Assembly (NCBI GenBank): GCA_036245525.1
Contig: BTPG01000005.1
Coordinates: forward strand, 181,263,838 to 181,327,837
Length of the DNA: 64,000 bases
From: Semisulcospira habei
Lineage: Eukaryota > Mollusca > Gastropoda > Semisulcospiridae
Reading direction: 5' to 3'
The notes under the pieces are model-generated. The model saw nothing but the letters and a program-made list of their open reading frames with translations. It made no database searches and was not told the DNA's origin. Numbering within the stretch: position 1 is the first letter of the stretch; each line of letters opens with the position of its first letter. Position numbers and translations under genes: made by a program. Shown piece after piece: positions 45,989 through 56,757 of this stretch.

Positions 45989-46132
45989 ACGACACAGGCG
46001 ACTTGTACTGAACGTATCACAGTGGGTGCAGACAGGAGTACAGTGAGGGTTATACTGAGCTGCCTTCTCCTTAAAATTCTAAAACTGAGTAGCAACACAT
46101 TGTTCAAGCAATCCCGCTAGCAGGAGGAAAGG

Positions 46133-46180
46133 CCAACGGTTACGAAAGGGCCATACCTTGTGCCCTTTCGTAACAGTTGG
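46133..46180. repeat. 48-bp inverted repeat
   Basis: CCAACGGTTACGAAAGGG pairs with CCCTTTCGTAACAGTTGG. Confidence 0.85.
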
Positions 46181-46221
46181 CATTACCTCATGTTATACTT
46201 GAACCGTACCTACGCATGGTC

Positions 46222-49200
46222 TCTCTCTTGGCTGGACTTCGCGAACGAAGATTTTATAGGAGTTGCCCACGATGTCTGCAGGCTTGTTCGTGGCTGCGGA
46301 GGCCAATCCGGGACAGGCAGGTTCGACCGCAGTGGCTGCAGGGGAAGGTATGGCCAGAGTTCTGAGTTGCGGCATCTCTGTTCTTTCTCCTGAGCCGCTT
46401 GTCCTTAAGGCTAGCTCTGCGAGAGTCCTCAAAGGAGACAGCTGTCTTGTAAATAGTGGAGCGCCAGGTGTCACGGTCCACAGCAAGCGAAGACCACTGG
46501 TGGTGGTCGATTTGGCAGGCACTAAGTGACTTCTTGAGACAGTCTTTGTATCTCTTCTTTGGTGCCCCTCTGTCACGGTGTCCAGTAGCAAGCTCGCCGA
46601 ACAGGGTGATCTTTGGTAGGCGATGATCCTCCATCCTGGAGACATGCCCCGCCCAGCGGAGCTGTGTCCGCAGCAGCAAAGCCTCGATGCTCACGGTTTC
46701 AGCCTGTTCAAGGACCTCGACATTGGTGACATAGTCACTCCAGTGAATGCCCAGGATGGTACGCAGGCAGCGCTGGTGGAAGCGTTCGAGGAGTCGTAGT
46801 TGGCTGCGGTAGAGGGCCCAGGACTCGGAACCATACAGCAGGGTGGTGAGGACCACAGCTCTGTACACGCTGATCTTGGTGCCTGTTTTCAGCTGTTGAT
46901 TGTGCCACACCCGCTTGAAAAGTCGCCCGAAAGCGCTGTTCGCTTTTGCCAGCCTGCTGTCAAGCTCCTTGTCCAGCTTGGCGTCCGACGTGATAATGCA
47001 GCCAAGGTAAGTAAACTGGTGCACTGACTTTAGTTCAGACTCGCCGATGGTGATGTGAGGAGGGCGATACACTGTCTTGGGTGCCGGCTGATGGAGGACC
47101 TCTGTCTTTTTCAGACTGACCTCGAGTCCAAAGAGCTGGGCAGCGTCTGCGAAGCAGGACGTGATGCGCTGCAGGGCTCTCTCTGTGTGTGCAACGAGGG
47201 CAGCATCATCAGCAAAAAGCAGCTCACGGATCAGTTGGTCTAGGGTTTTCGTGTGGGCCTGCAGTCGTCTGAGGTTGAACAGGCTGCCATCGAGACGATA
47301 CCTGATGTACACTGCATCGTCATCATCGAGGTCCACTGTGGCCTGCTTCAACATCATGCTAAAAAAGATGGTGAAGAGGGTCGGTGCCAGCACGCAGCCC
47401 TGCTTTACGCCGTTGAGAATGGGGAATGGTTCTGAGAGGTCATTGTTGAGTCTGACCTGACCTTGCTGGTCCTCGTGTAGCTGGACAATCATGTTGAGGA
47501 ACTTTGGGGGACAGCCAAGTCGCTCCAGGATCTGCCACATGCCTTGCCTGCTCACAGTGTCGAACGCTTTTGTTAGGTCGACAAACGTTATGTACAGCCC
47601 TTTGTTCTGCTCGCGGCACTTCTCCTGTAGCTGTCTCAGCACAAAGACCATATCGGTGGTGCTCCTGTTTGCTCTGAAGCCACACTGGCCCTCTGGGAGT
47701 TGGTCTTCAGCGATGGCAGGTACCAGCCGATTCAGGAGCAGCCTTGCAAGGATTTTCCCAGCAATGGACAGCAGTGTAATTCCCCGATAGTTGGAACAGT
47801 CAGACTTCTCACCTTTGTTCTTGTACAGGGTGATAACGACTGCATCACGGAGATCCTTTGGTAGTGTTCCTTCCTCCCAGCAGCAGAGAAAGAGGTCATG
47901 GAGCTTGTTGTGCAGTGCTGTGCCTCCATGTTTCCAGATCTCTGGCGGTATTCCATCAATGCCTGCTGCTTTGCCACTCTTGAGCTGGTGGATGGCTGTG
48001 AGGGTCTCTTCAGCGGTGGGCGGTTCGTCCAATTCAACTTTTACTGGGAGCTGTGGGATTTGTAGGACGACTGCTTCTTGAACAGTGCGCTCAGCGCTGA
48101 AGAGGCTCTGAAAGTATTCCGACCAGCGGTTCAAGATGGAGGTATTATCTGTGAGGAGTGCCTGGCCATTCGCGCTTCGCAGGGGACTTTGTACCAGGTG
48201 CCTGGGGCCATACACTGCTTTCAATGCTTCGTAGAAGCCCCTGTAGTCACCATTGTCTGCGCAAAGCTGGGTCCTCTGTGCAAGTCTGGTCCACCACTCA
48301 TTCTGGAGATCTCTGAGCTTGCGCTGGAGACTGCTGCAGACGAGGCGGAAGGCAGACTTCTTCACAGGGCAGGAAGGCTGGGCTAGGTGGGCCTGATGGG
48401 CGGCTCTTTTTTTTGCTAGGTGTTCCTGGATCTCTACATCGTTTTCGTCAAACCAGTCTTTATTCTTCTTTCTAGCGAAACCCAAGACTTCTGCAGAGGA
48501 TTTTGCAATAGCAGTTTTCAGTTCTTCCCAAAGTGTTTCAGGGGAGGAGTCTGCTGGGTCCGCTGCGTCTTTGAGCCTGCGCTGTAAATCTGTCTGAAAG
48601 GCAGCTTTCACGTCGTCACGCTGAAGGCTCGCAACATCAAGCTTTTTCTTGGGGGGCCCCCATTTCTTGGGTTTTGGCTTGAAGTGGAGCCTGAGTTTGC
48701 AGCGGACAAGGCGGTGGTCAGTGTGGCACTCTGCGCTGGGCATCACTCTGGTGAGGAGGACGTCACTGCAGTCCCTCTGACGCACTAGGACATAGTCGAT
48801 AAGGTGCCAGTGCTTGGAGCGAGGATGCATCCAGGTGGTCTTTCGACTGTCCTTTTGCTGAAAAGTAGTGTTGGTGATGACCAGTTGCTGCTCCGCACAG
48901 AACTCCAACAGTAGGCGGCCATTGTCATTGCAGTTCCCCACGCCATGCTTGCCGAGGACTCCTTTCCAGGCTTCAGAGTCCTGGCCCACTCTGGCGTTGA
49001 AGTCGCCAAGGATGATGACTTTGTCGTCTGCAGGGGTGCTCTGTATGAGGCTGCGCAGGTCAGTGTAAAACTTGTCCTTTTCAGCAGGCTCTACCAAGAG
49101 GGTTGGGGAGTACACACTGAGAAGGGTGACGTGTTGCTGGTGTCTCAGTGGGAGGCGCATGGACATGATGCGGTCTGAATGACCCGTTGGTAGGTTTTCC

Positions 49201-50156
49201 AGCTTAGTCGCAATCGAGGTCTTGACCATGAAACCCACGCCTGAGAGCCGTCTTTCTGATGCAGGACTGCCTGACCAGTAGAGGGTGTACCCAGCGCCAA
49301 GTTCTTGGAGGCTGCCTTCGTCCGGAAGGCGTACTTCGCTGAGCGCGGCGATGTCAATGTTTAACCTCCGCAATTCATGGGCAATGAGGGCGGAGCGACG
49401 TTCGGGGCGTCCGCTGTCTGCTTTGTCGAGCATGGTTCGGATGTTCCAGCATGCTACGTTGAGTCCGGTCGTGGTCGTCATCAGAGTGGATCCGTTATTC
49501 TTTCTTGTTTTTTGACCGCATGAGAAGATGCCCGTTGACCGCGGCTAGCCAACTGGGGTTGCGAGGGGACGAGCTTTGGTTAGGCCACCTTTTCTAGGCC
49601 CCTCTCCGTGTGGAGCAAGCAGTGCTGTCCCTAGAGAAGGCTGCTTGGTCGTTCAGGGTGTGCCGAGTGATGTTGTCATCCCCAGGTCAACATCAGGCGA
49701 CCAATATCCTGAACCGCCTGCATGCAGGTTTGAGACTGCGGCTTCCAGTGACATCTTTCACCTGCCGTTTCGCCCCTCACCCATCGCTACAGGACTTGGA
49801 ATGGTCAGTGTCATGGTCCGTGGACGTTTCCTAAAGCCTGCGCGGTGGAGCTTTTTGGTGGAGTGCAGTGTGCGCAGTACTGGCCCCACCCTTTAAACCC
49901 TTGGTTCATCTGCCATGGCCTAGCAAGCTGGGACGATGGCATCGAGGTCCTCGGGTCGTAGGTTTTATATCAGACTGTCCTTGTCCTAGTCTCTGGCTCA
50001 AAAGCCTTCCCCGGAGACACGGGGGCTTTGATGTCAGGGGTTTCCTCCCTTAGCCTTTCCGCAGCCAAGCGGCCAGGCCTGCAAGGCAGCAGGCGACTCG
50101 TGGAGGGCGGGGTCGTCTATGTCCCGTGCAGATGTGAACATCTGCCCACTGCCCAC
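46222..50156 (-). mobile_element. RTE-B2, intact-ORF copy with inverted 5' end
   Basis: Flanked by a 13-bp TSD CCTACGCATGGTC (46209-46221 and 50157-50169). From 46222 to about 49698 the element reads on the minus strand. From 49693 to 50156 it reads on the plus strand and matches the first ~460 bp of RTE-B1 (31885-32346). The two parts overlap by the 6-bp microhomology ATCAGG. The leader corresponding to 32347-33000 of RTE-B1 is missing. This layout is the signature of twin priming, known from LINE-1 biology. Confidence 0.9.
46254..49481 (-). CDS. Non-LTR retrotransposon endonuclease-reverse transcriptase (1075 aa, intact)
   Basis: The only uninterrupted retrotransposon ORF in the window. 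It nicks target DNA and reverse transcribes element RNA at the nick. The N-terminal endonuclease (residues ~8-260) shows CWN (Asn13), the Glu of SEV (49), GDFN (Asp160, Asn162), LIDYVLV and a TDH motif near 255. A linker follows. The RT runs from ~500 (KAAGIDGIP), through YRGITLL (~564), FVDLTKAFD (~633), GVKQGC (~690) and the FADD catalytic pair (~755), to YLGCII. A RWAGHVSRM / GAPKKRYKD C-terminal region and a cysteine/histidine finger (CSHCGRTC...RSHEQAC, ~1047-1067) finish it. RTE-B1 has exactly the same length apart from its one stop, so the start at 49481 is well supported. The protein looks functional. The upstream leader is rearranged, so transcription from its own promoter is doubtful. 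The exact clade (RTE-like versus another) is not resolved. Confidence 0.93.
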   Translation of the reverse strand: MTTTTGLNVACWNIRTMLDKADSGRPERRSALIAHELRRLNIDIAALSEVRLPDEGSLQELGAGYTLYWSGSPASERRLSGVGFMVKTSIATKLENLPTGHSDRIMSMRLPLRHQQHVTLLSVYSPTLLVEPAEKDKFYTDLRSLIQSTPADDKVIILGDFNARVGQDSEAWKGVLGKHGVGNCNDNGRLLLEFCAEQQLVITNTTFQQKDSRKTTWMHPRSKHWHLIDYVLVRQRDCSDVLLTRVMPSAECHTDHRLVRCKLRLHFKPKPKKWGPPKKKLDVASLQRDDVKAAFQTDLQRRLKDAADPADSSPETLWEELKTAIAKSSAEVLGFARKKNKDWFDENDVEIQEHLAKKRAAHQAHLAQPSCPVKKSAFRLVCSSLQRKLRDLQNEWWTRLAQRTQLCADNGDYRGFYEALKAVYGPRHLVQSPLRSANGQALLTDNTSILNRWSEYFQSLFSAERTVQEAVVLQIPQLPVKVELDEPPTAEETLTAIHQLKSGKAAGIDGIPPEIWKHGGTALHNKLHDLFLCCWEEGTLPKDLRDAVVITLYKNKGEKSDCSNYRGITLLSIAGKILARLLLNRLVPAIAEDQLPEGQCGFRANRSTTDMVFVLRQLQEKCREQNKGLYITFVDLTKAFDTVSRQGMWQILERLGCPPKFLNMIVQLHEDQQGQVRLNNDLSEPFPILNGVKQGCVLAPTLFTIFFSMMLKQATVDLDDDDAVYIRYRLDGSLFNLRRLQAHTKTLDQLIRELLFADDAALVAHTERALQRITSCFADAAQLFGLEVSLKKTEVLHQPAPKTVYRPPHITIGESELKSVHQFTYLGCIITSDAKLDKELDSRLAKANSAFGRLFKRVWHNQQLKTGTKISVYRAVVLTTLLYGSESWALYRSQLRLLERFHQRCLRTILGIHWSDYVTNVEVLEQAETVSIEALLLRTQLRWAGHVSRMEDHRLPKITLFGELATGHRDRGAPKKRYKDCLKKSLSACQIDHHQWSSLAVDRDTWRSTIYKTAVSFEDSRRASLKDKRLRRKNRDAATQNSGHTFPCSHCGRTCLSRIGLRSHEQACRHRGQLL

Positions 50157-50169
50157 CTACGCATGGTCC

Positions 50170-51350
50170 TACCTAATAAACGTATGCTTGGTGTATAGCA
50201 TCTCCAGGTTGAACCATTGCGCCCAGGACGGGGTAGAAGGGGGAAAAATTGGGCGAGGGGGGTGGGGGGTGGAGGGGGAGGGGGGGTCACTTCCAGCTGT
50301 ATGGTCCAATATCACAAACACATTATAGTCGGCCATTATATTGTCGGTGTCGTTAAAAATCTTTAAGTCTAGATGTAAATTGTTAAATCCTCACAAGTGT
50401 AACAGACTTTGAAGGGGCTTTTAAACACTTTTGTAAGCTATATAAGGTCTGTGTGAAAATCTATAGAAAATTGTATGATCCAATTTCTTTTTCTGTGCTG
50501 GTCTAAGATATTTGACCTTACGAGTCGAAGAGAGACGATCAAAAATCACAGACTAGCAACCATTATTCCCGAGGAACATGTACAAAGTAAGTTGAATTCA
50601 TTTTGCAAGGAATGGAATGAATTTTATTCAACGTCTCTCCACATCTTTGTGATTTTAGCCAGCGCGCCACCCCCGCCCCTCCTCCCCCGACCCCCACCCT
50701 CCATTCCCACCCCCCCCCCCCCCAAAAAAAAAAAAACCCACAAAAAACAAATATATATATTTTTTAAAAAATCACTCATAAACTTAACTTTAATCTAAAC
50801 TATATATGCAATACAAAAGTATACCTATACGAGTCTGACATTAATTTAACTATACGAGTCTGACATTAATTTAACTCTAGTTGTTGCTACGCTGGTATGT
50901 AAAATATCGTTGATGTTTCCTGCTACTTCATCAACATTTACAGCATCTTGTCTGAACAAATGCGTTGTAATAGGGCATTCAGAAATACATTTTATTTAGT
51001 CTCATAAAACGTGCGATTAGAAACACCGCCAAAGATCAAGGGTTCAGGGTCTTGAAACAATCATGTTAAAATAGAACCTTTGAACGAAAACAGTAACTTA
51101 CAAACGACAGAGGGCAAATTATTGCCAAATGACCTTCAGCAAAAAAAAAAAAAAAAAAAAAAAACACCACTTAGCACGGACTCTCCTCGGTTATACGACT
51201 TGAAACCAAACCTCTTCCACGATTAATGTTACAGGATGCGTGCAAAATAACCAATTACAAAAATAAGCACTTATTTTCAAAATATGTAGGACAACAAAGT
51301 ACGGACAAAGAAGCAAAACCACGCGTCCAAATAAACCAAGAACAAAACAG
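50170..51350. other. Unassigned sequence right of RTE-B2
   Basis: G-rich (50230-50290) and C/A-rich (50660-50740) tracts, and a short direct repeat TATACGAGTCTGACATTAAT (50827, 50852). No gene seen. Confidence 0.5.
50494..50560. repeat. Diverged family F hairpin
   Basis: GTGCTGGTCTAAGATATTTG, GACCTTACGA and AAATCACAGACTAGCA correspond to the family F arms. Confidence 0.55.
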
Positions 51351-51543
51351 TTAACCCATTTAGCCCCGACGCATTACAGCAGATGCGTCGACCATGATAA
51401 TTCAAGAGTAGTGCCAGATTAGCTTGGCGCCGGAAGGCGCCAAGCTAATCTGTCACTACCCTTGAATTATCATGGTTGATCGATCTCCTGGAACTGGTAT
51501 ATAGTTGCTGAGCGACACCTCCACCTTGGGTTTAATAAGTTAA
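51351..51543. mobile_element. Family B (GATTAG subtype), complete
   Basis: TTAACCCATTTAGCCCCGAC to GGGTTTAATAAGTTAA. Hairpin 51385-51482 around GGCGCCGGAAGGCGCC. Confidence 0.92.
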
Positions 51544-51847
51544 ACTGTTTTGTCCGTGGGTGTTTGTGTTTTGTTTGTTTGTTTGTTTTTTGCGAAGACT
51601 ATTGAATATTTCTGCTTTTTAGTTATTTTAAAGGCTTGGCAGTGGCAGTTACCCTAGATTTCAAAGGCTACGCGTTGGTGGTCAGCCGGGCATCGTGTGG
51701 CAATCGATTGGGGAATAATTTCGTTCGAATATCTGATACATGCGAGGGTTGCACAATAACGGATCATATTTAAGTCAAATGCAAGTGTGCTGCTCCCAAA
51801 ATAACGCTAGCTATGTTGCAATTTAGAATTAGCTCCCTATGTTGCAA

Positions 51848-52143
51848 TTAGATCCCTTCAATGCCAGGGGACGCAGATTATGATTTCAAATCGTGAATTC
51901 AACGCCAAAGAGTCGTCATGGAAACATGGATGCAACGTGGTTTTAGCAAGATGCACCTATTCACTACCCCCAATGTAGCTCAGTTCGTCGTGATTATGTA
52001 CCGTACCTGTGTGTTTGTGTGTGTGTGTGTGCGTGTGTATTGCAGAATCCTTTGTTTCTCTGGCTTTGTCACCCCCTCCACTCCCACCCTTTATTTGTCA
52101 AGCGCTTATAGCTTATTTTAGGTTAAGCGCTATTTAAGTATGC

Positions 52144-52193
<50 letters not shown>

Positions 52194-52272
52194 GATCCAC
52201 ATGGGCTCATGTGGATTTATACCTCTTGACGTGTGGTAGTGTCAATATTTTTTTCGGCAATAAACGGGTTAA
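51848..52272. mobile_element. Family A element split by (ATT)n-tailed insertion
   Basis: Left part TTAGATCCCTTCAATGCCAG to GCAAGATGCACC. Right part AGATCCACATGGGCTCATGT to TCGGCAATAAACGGGTTAA. Confidence 0.8.
51955..52193 (+). mobile_element. (ATT)n-tailed SINE-like insertion inside a family A element
   Basis: Ends in AAGCGCTATTTAAGTATGCC followed by (ATT)n (52144-52193). It separates the left part of a family A element (51848-51954) from its right part (52194-52272). A (GT)n stretch lies at 52010-52040. No tRNA head was recognised. Confidence 0.6.
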
Positions 52273-52834
52273 CATTATTATTGTCAATTATTGTCAATTG
52301 TTTGGCCAAAAAATACTGGCAAAGGAGACGTTCTAGCACTGTGCCAACGGTGTCAGATGACTTTTCATCACATTATTGTCAATTATCGCAAGGTACACAA
52401 ATTAATATTTCGGATGAAACCTCTTGTTTTGTATCCCTACGTCACACGACCAATCTCTTTAGCGCAAATCGTACCATGTGACCGAGAAAAAAAATCCTTT
52501 TAGCGACAAATGGCGGACTTCTTGTAGCCCTCTTTGTGACGCATTTTGGATGCGAGTTTTGTTCTGTAAAAGATCACCAAAACGTTCTAAAGTAAAAAGT
52601 TACTTAGTGCTGTTCGAAACAACAGGGACTCTGGAGACGCTAACGTCATGAACGATTTTAAATTACGACATAAGTCTATAATGTATAAATGTATATTCCT
52701 TTGACGTCAGTCATGTCTGGCGTCATCCAGGTCGGACGATTTTTTCATGGTTTCTTTTAACGAAAATAGTGGAGGAATGAAAACAATTACGTTATTGATA
52801 GCAGGGGCTTGCTGCACAGACCCGTAAGCCTGAG

Positions 52835-52904
52835 GGAGCTCATGAGGATCTATACCTCTTGAAGTTTGGTGGTGTTCACATTTTCTCGGCACTGCACGGC
52901 TTAA
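52835..52904. repeat. Family A right half
   Basis: GAGCTCATGAGGATCTATAC, CTCTTGAAG, then the flank to CTCGGCACTGCACGGCTTAA. The left half is missing. Confidence 0.8.
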
Positions 52905-52987
52905 TAGCGAATTGTATGCGTGTTTTAATGTCTATTTTTTAAAACGTTAATTTTCCGAATCATCAAATTGTGTTGTCTTTGTCATTG

Positions 52988-53023
52988 TTAACTCATTCAG
53001 CCCCACGTACGTATTTTCCAAAC
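52988..53023. repeat. Family B left terminus fragment
   Basis: TTAACTCATTCAGCCCCACG followed by ACGTATTTTCCAAA, then replaced by the LINE-related repeat at 53024. Confidence 0.75.
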
Positions 53024-53262
53024 AGCTCCTGGCCGCCCGCCCGCTCCGGCAAAAATGGTCGCCACCGGCAGCATTCTTTTGTACCTTCGTTTGATATACG
53101 ATGTCAGGCCCTGCTCCATCACGACCGGTATTTCTTTTTGAGGACTTTTGGTAATTTGATGTGCTGTGACTGTTAATTGGATCTTATATTTTTCTCCGCT
53201 GTGCCACTATGCTGGGAGTTGATACACACCGATTCTTGTTGTACCAAGCGGATATCAGAAGA
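53024..53262 (+). repeat. Dispersed repeat shared with 25470-25712
   Basis: Shares CTCCTGGCCGCCCGC, TGGTCGCCACCG, GATATACGATGTCAGGCCCT, CATCACGACCGGTATTTC and ACCAAGCGGATATCAGAAG. Probably part of a retroelement UTR. Confidence 0.75.
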
Positions 53263-53777
53263 ACAGCGCGCGCTGTGCTGTCGCAATACAACCAACGTGC
53301 TTTCTTTCCCTTTCATCATCTCATCTCAGGAGTGGCTCTTCCGGCACTCCACGCTCAACATCACTGCCTGCGCTAGTGCACTCAACGAAGCGAGAATCAG
53401 GCTTCAGGCCCCACATTCCAGCCGAATGATGTAATGACAGACACCTCCCAGACGCAGTGACTGTTTCTTACTGAACAGCCGCGGCGTGTGTACTCCTTAG
53501 AAACCATTAATTTTGGACTGCTTTCACGTTATTGATGTAGTTCTACTACTTTTGCTTTAAAAATGACTATGAAGTTATATACTAGTTAAGTTCAGTATAA
53601 TTAAGGTGGTGACTGTTTATGCCGGAGCGACTGTCTAAACACCGGCGCTGTACTATGGCGGCGACGGGTCCCCAAGTGCTGTTTGACCGTTCAGTTTTAT
53701 GTTGCCTAGATCGGAGATCATCTCCGTATCGACGCGGGTATTTTGTTTCTGTTGTTTTATGTACTAGTTTTAGCCAA

Positions 53778-55327
53778 GTCATGGCTTGGCTTCGCGAACG
53801 AAGATTCTATAGGGCTTGCCCACGTCGTCTGCAGGCATTTTCGTGACTGAGGAGGCCAATCCGGGACAGGCAGGTTCGACCGCAGTGGCTGCAGGGGAAG
53901 GTCTGGTCAGGGTTCTGAGTTACGACAACTCTGTTTTTTCTCCTGAGCCGCTTGTCCTTGAGGTTAGCTCTGCGAGAGTCCTCAAAGGAGACGGCTGCCT
54001 TGTGAATGGTGGAGCGCCAGGTGTCACGGTCCGCAGCAAGCGAAGACCACTGGCGGTGGTCGATTTGGCAGGCACTAAGTGACTTCTTGAGACCGTCTTT
54101 GTATCTCTTCTTTGGTGCCCCTCTGTCTCGGTGTCCGGTGGCGAGCTCGCCGAACAGTGATCTTTGGTAGGCGATGATCCTCCATTCTGGAGACGTGCCC
54201 CGCCCAGCGAAGCTGTGTCCGCAGCAGCAAAGCCTCGATGCTCAAAGTTTCCGCCTGTTCAAGGACCTCGACGTTGGTGACATAGTCACTCCAGTGAATG
54301 CTGAGGATGGTACGCAGGCAGCGCTGGTGAAAGCGTTCGAGGAGTCGTAGTTGGCTGCGGTAGAGGGCCCAGGACTCGGAACCGTACAACAGGGTGGTGG
54401 GGACGACAGCTCTGTACACGCTGATCTTGGTGCCTTTTTTCAGCTGTTGGTTGTGCCACACCCGCTTGAATAGTCGCCCGAAAGCACTGTTCGCTTTTGC
54501 CAGCCTGTTGTCCAGCTCCTTGTCCAGCTTGGCGTCTGACGTGATGATGCAGCCGAGGTAGGTAAACTGGTGTACAGACTTCAGTTCGGACTCGCCGATG
54601 GTGATGTGGGGAGGGCGATGCTCTTCCTTGGGTGCTGGCTGATGAAGGACCTCTGTCTTTTTCAGACTGACCTCAAGTCCAAAGAGCTGTGCGGCATCTG
54701 CGAAGCAGGACGTAATGCGCTGCAAGGCTCTCTCTGTGTGTGCAACGAGGGCAGCGTCATCAGCAAAGAGCAGCTCACGAATCAGTTGGTCTAGGGGTTT
54801 CGTGTGGGCCTGCAGTCGTCTGAGGTTGAACAGGCTGCCATCGAGACGATACCTGATGTACACTGCGTCGTCATCGTCGAGGTCCACTCTGGCCTGCTTC
54901 AACATCATGCTGAAGAAGATGGTGAAGAGGGTCGGTGCCAGCACGCAGCCTTGCTTCACGCCGTTGCGAATGGGGAATGGTTCTGAGAGGTCACTGTTTA
55001 GTCTGACCTGGCCTTCCTGGTCCTCGTGGAGCTGGACGATCATGTTGAGGAACTTTGGGGGACAGCCTAGTCGCTCCAGGATCTGCCACATACCTTGCCT
55101 GCTCACAGTGTCAAACGCTTTTGTTAGGTCGACAAACGTTACGTACAGCCCTTTGTTCTGCTCGCGGCACTTCTCCTGAAGCTGTCTCAGCACAAAGACC
55201 ATGTCGGTGGTACTCCTGTTGGCTCTGAAGCCACACTGGCCCTCTGGGAAGTGGTCTTCAGCGATGGCAGGTAACAGCCGATTCAGGAGCAACCTTGCGA
55301 GAATTTTCCCGGCAATGGACAGCAGGG
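53778..55327 (-). mobile_element. RTE-B4, 5'-truncated copy
   Basis: Flanked by a 13-bp TSD TAGTTTTAGCCAA (53765-53777 and 55328-55340). The 3' hairpin is at 53790-53803. Truncation falls within the RT, upstream of LLSIAGKILAR. Confidence 0.92.
53810..55327 (-). pseudogene. RTE-B4 truncated RT ORF
   Basis: Reading is open over about 420 codons (54075-55340, including a few bases of flank). It covers the RT from LLSIAGKILAR, through FVDLTKAFD, GVKQGC and FADDAALV, to the C-terminal domain. A small deletion near 54157, compared with RTE-B1/B2, shifts the frame before the C-terminal region. The finger-encoding part (53830-54070) is therefore out of frame. No endonuclease remains. Confidence 0.88.
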
Positions 55328-55375
55328 TAGTTTTAGCCAATTAGGAACTTAATAAAGAACATTATAATAGTGTGT

Positions 55376-56066
55376 TCAGGAGACATAGGGTTGTCTTAGT
55401 TTTTCTGTTTTTGTCAGGGAGGTTCGGGTCGGGATGAGGCCACTGGCGCTGGCCATTAGATGCCTTGGCGACGGGTTTAACCCGTCCCGAGTCATTGTCC
55501 ATTTTGTAGCTCTGTTATTGTAATTCGTGGAATGAGCGAGTGAGTGAATGATTGATTGTAATTGATTGATTGTACATTGCTTAACGTCCCGACAGCAACA
55601 AGGCTTTCTCAGGACGTGCCTGCACTGCTTGTGAAAAAAAAAATAAACAGAAAATTGAATGTATGTCGCCAGCCGGTCAAATACATTAAATAAACCTACA
55701 ACATGGGGCATAAATAAAGCTAAGACCATTTAGCAACACACATCCAATATCAAGAGCTACAGGCAGTGCAGACAGTAGGGAGAGTTTTAAAAAGGCAAAT
55801 ACAGGTGAATGGACAAAGGGTAGACAGAAACACATGCCCCAGAATAGAGAGAAAAACCCACCCTGTGGGGCTGACCAGGGTGACCCTGGGAACTAAAAAG
55901 TACCTAACCCCACCCAAGTCCCCCAGGGCAGACCCGGGTGGGGGTGAGTGAGTGAATGAATGTAAGCAGCACCTGTGGTGGCGAAAAATGTGAATTTCCC
56001 CATGAGGGATTAATAAAGTATTATTGTATTGTATTGTATTGTATTGTATTGTATTGTATTGTATTG
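55376..56066 (+). mobile_element. LINE 3'-end region with (ATTGT)n tail, split by P
   Basis: Matches 25713-25862: TAGCTCTGTTATTGTAATT, GTAAGCAGCACCTGTGGTGG and AATTTCCCCATGAGGGATTA, ending in ATTGT repeats (56018-56066). P copy 5 interrupts it. Confidence 0.7.
55552..55945 (-). mobile_element. P retroposon copy 5
   Basis: Full-length P inserted in a LINE 3' tail region. TSD GAGTGAGTGAATGA of 14 bp (55538-55551, 55946-55959). Confidence 0.93.
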
Positions 56067-56143
56067 AATATGCACCTGTTGCAGGAGATGGATCAATCAT
56101 GATAATTCATGGGTAGTGCCAGATTAGCTTGGCGCCGTCTTTT
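56067..56143. repeat. Half family B hairpin
   Basis: GTTGCAGGAGATGGATCAAT, CATGATAATTCATGGGTAGT and AGATTAGCTTGGCGCC form the left arm only. A SINE/LINE tail follows at the loop. Confidence 0.8.
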
Positions 56144-56260
56144 GGCGTCTCGTTTTTCTACCTCTACGTTTTTAAGCGCTTAGAACCAACATGACCAATG
56201 CTGGGTTATAGAGCTATATAAATGATATTATCATAATTATTATTAATACTTTGAAAAAGT
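56144..56260 (+). mobile_element. SINE/LINE tail fragment abutting half a family B hairpin
   Basis: Contains AAGCGCTTAGAACC and GAGCTATATAAATGATATTAT followed by ATT-rich sequence, the 3'-tail type seen in other SINE pieces here. It begins just after the centre of a family B hairpin whose right arm is missing. Confidence 0.5.
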
Positions 56261-56601
56261 CTAAACTCATAGTTGAGTAGCTAATGGGTAGCGCACGATG
56301 AGCATGCCGCCTTTCATGAGACATCAAGGTCGAACCTGCAAGAGACGGAGAGACAGAGACAAAGACAAACACACGGAAAGAATTAAGGGAGATAAAATTA
56401 ATTAAAATAAACTATTAAAAAAAACGGACAAGCAGATGAGACGACAGGTGTTATGTATCTGTCTTCCTGACTCCTTCCTGACAAACATAGCAAAACAAAC
56501 AGAGACAAACAAGAAGAAACGTAGTGATGACACAGACGTCAACTGCCTTGCTGAAGCTTGTATGTTTTCGTGACAGGAAGACACACTGATAGAAAGACAC
56601 A

Positions 56602-56669
56602 CCCCAGTAAGCAATGCTCCACGGGCCCACTGCGGCCGTCGGGGGCCCGAAGGCAGTTAACTACTGGGG
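56602..56669. repeat. 68-bp inverted repeat
   Basis: CCCCAGTAAGCAATGC... and GGCAGTTAACTACTGGGG, with ACGGGCCC / GGGGGCCCG near the centre; mismatched in the outer arms. Confidence 0.65.
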
Positions 56670-56757
56670 TCTGGAGAAAGAAAAAAAAAACGACGGTCAG
56701 AGATACAAACAGAAAAGATACAAAAAGACAGAGACAAGAGTGAAGCACGAGGCGTAC

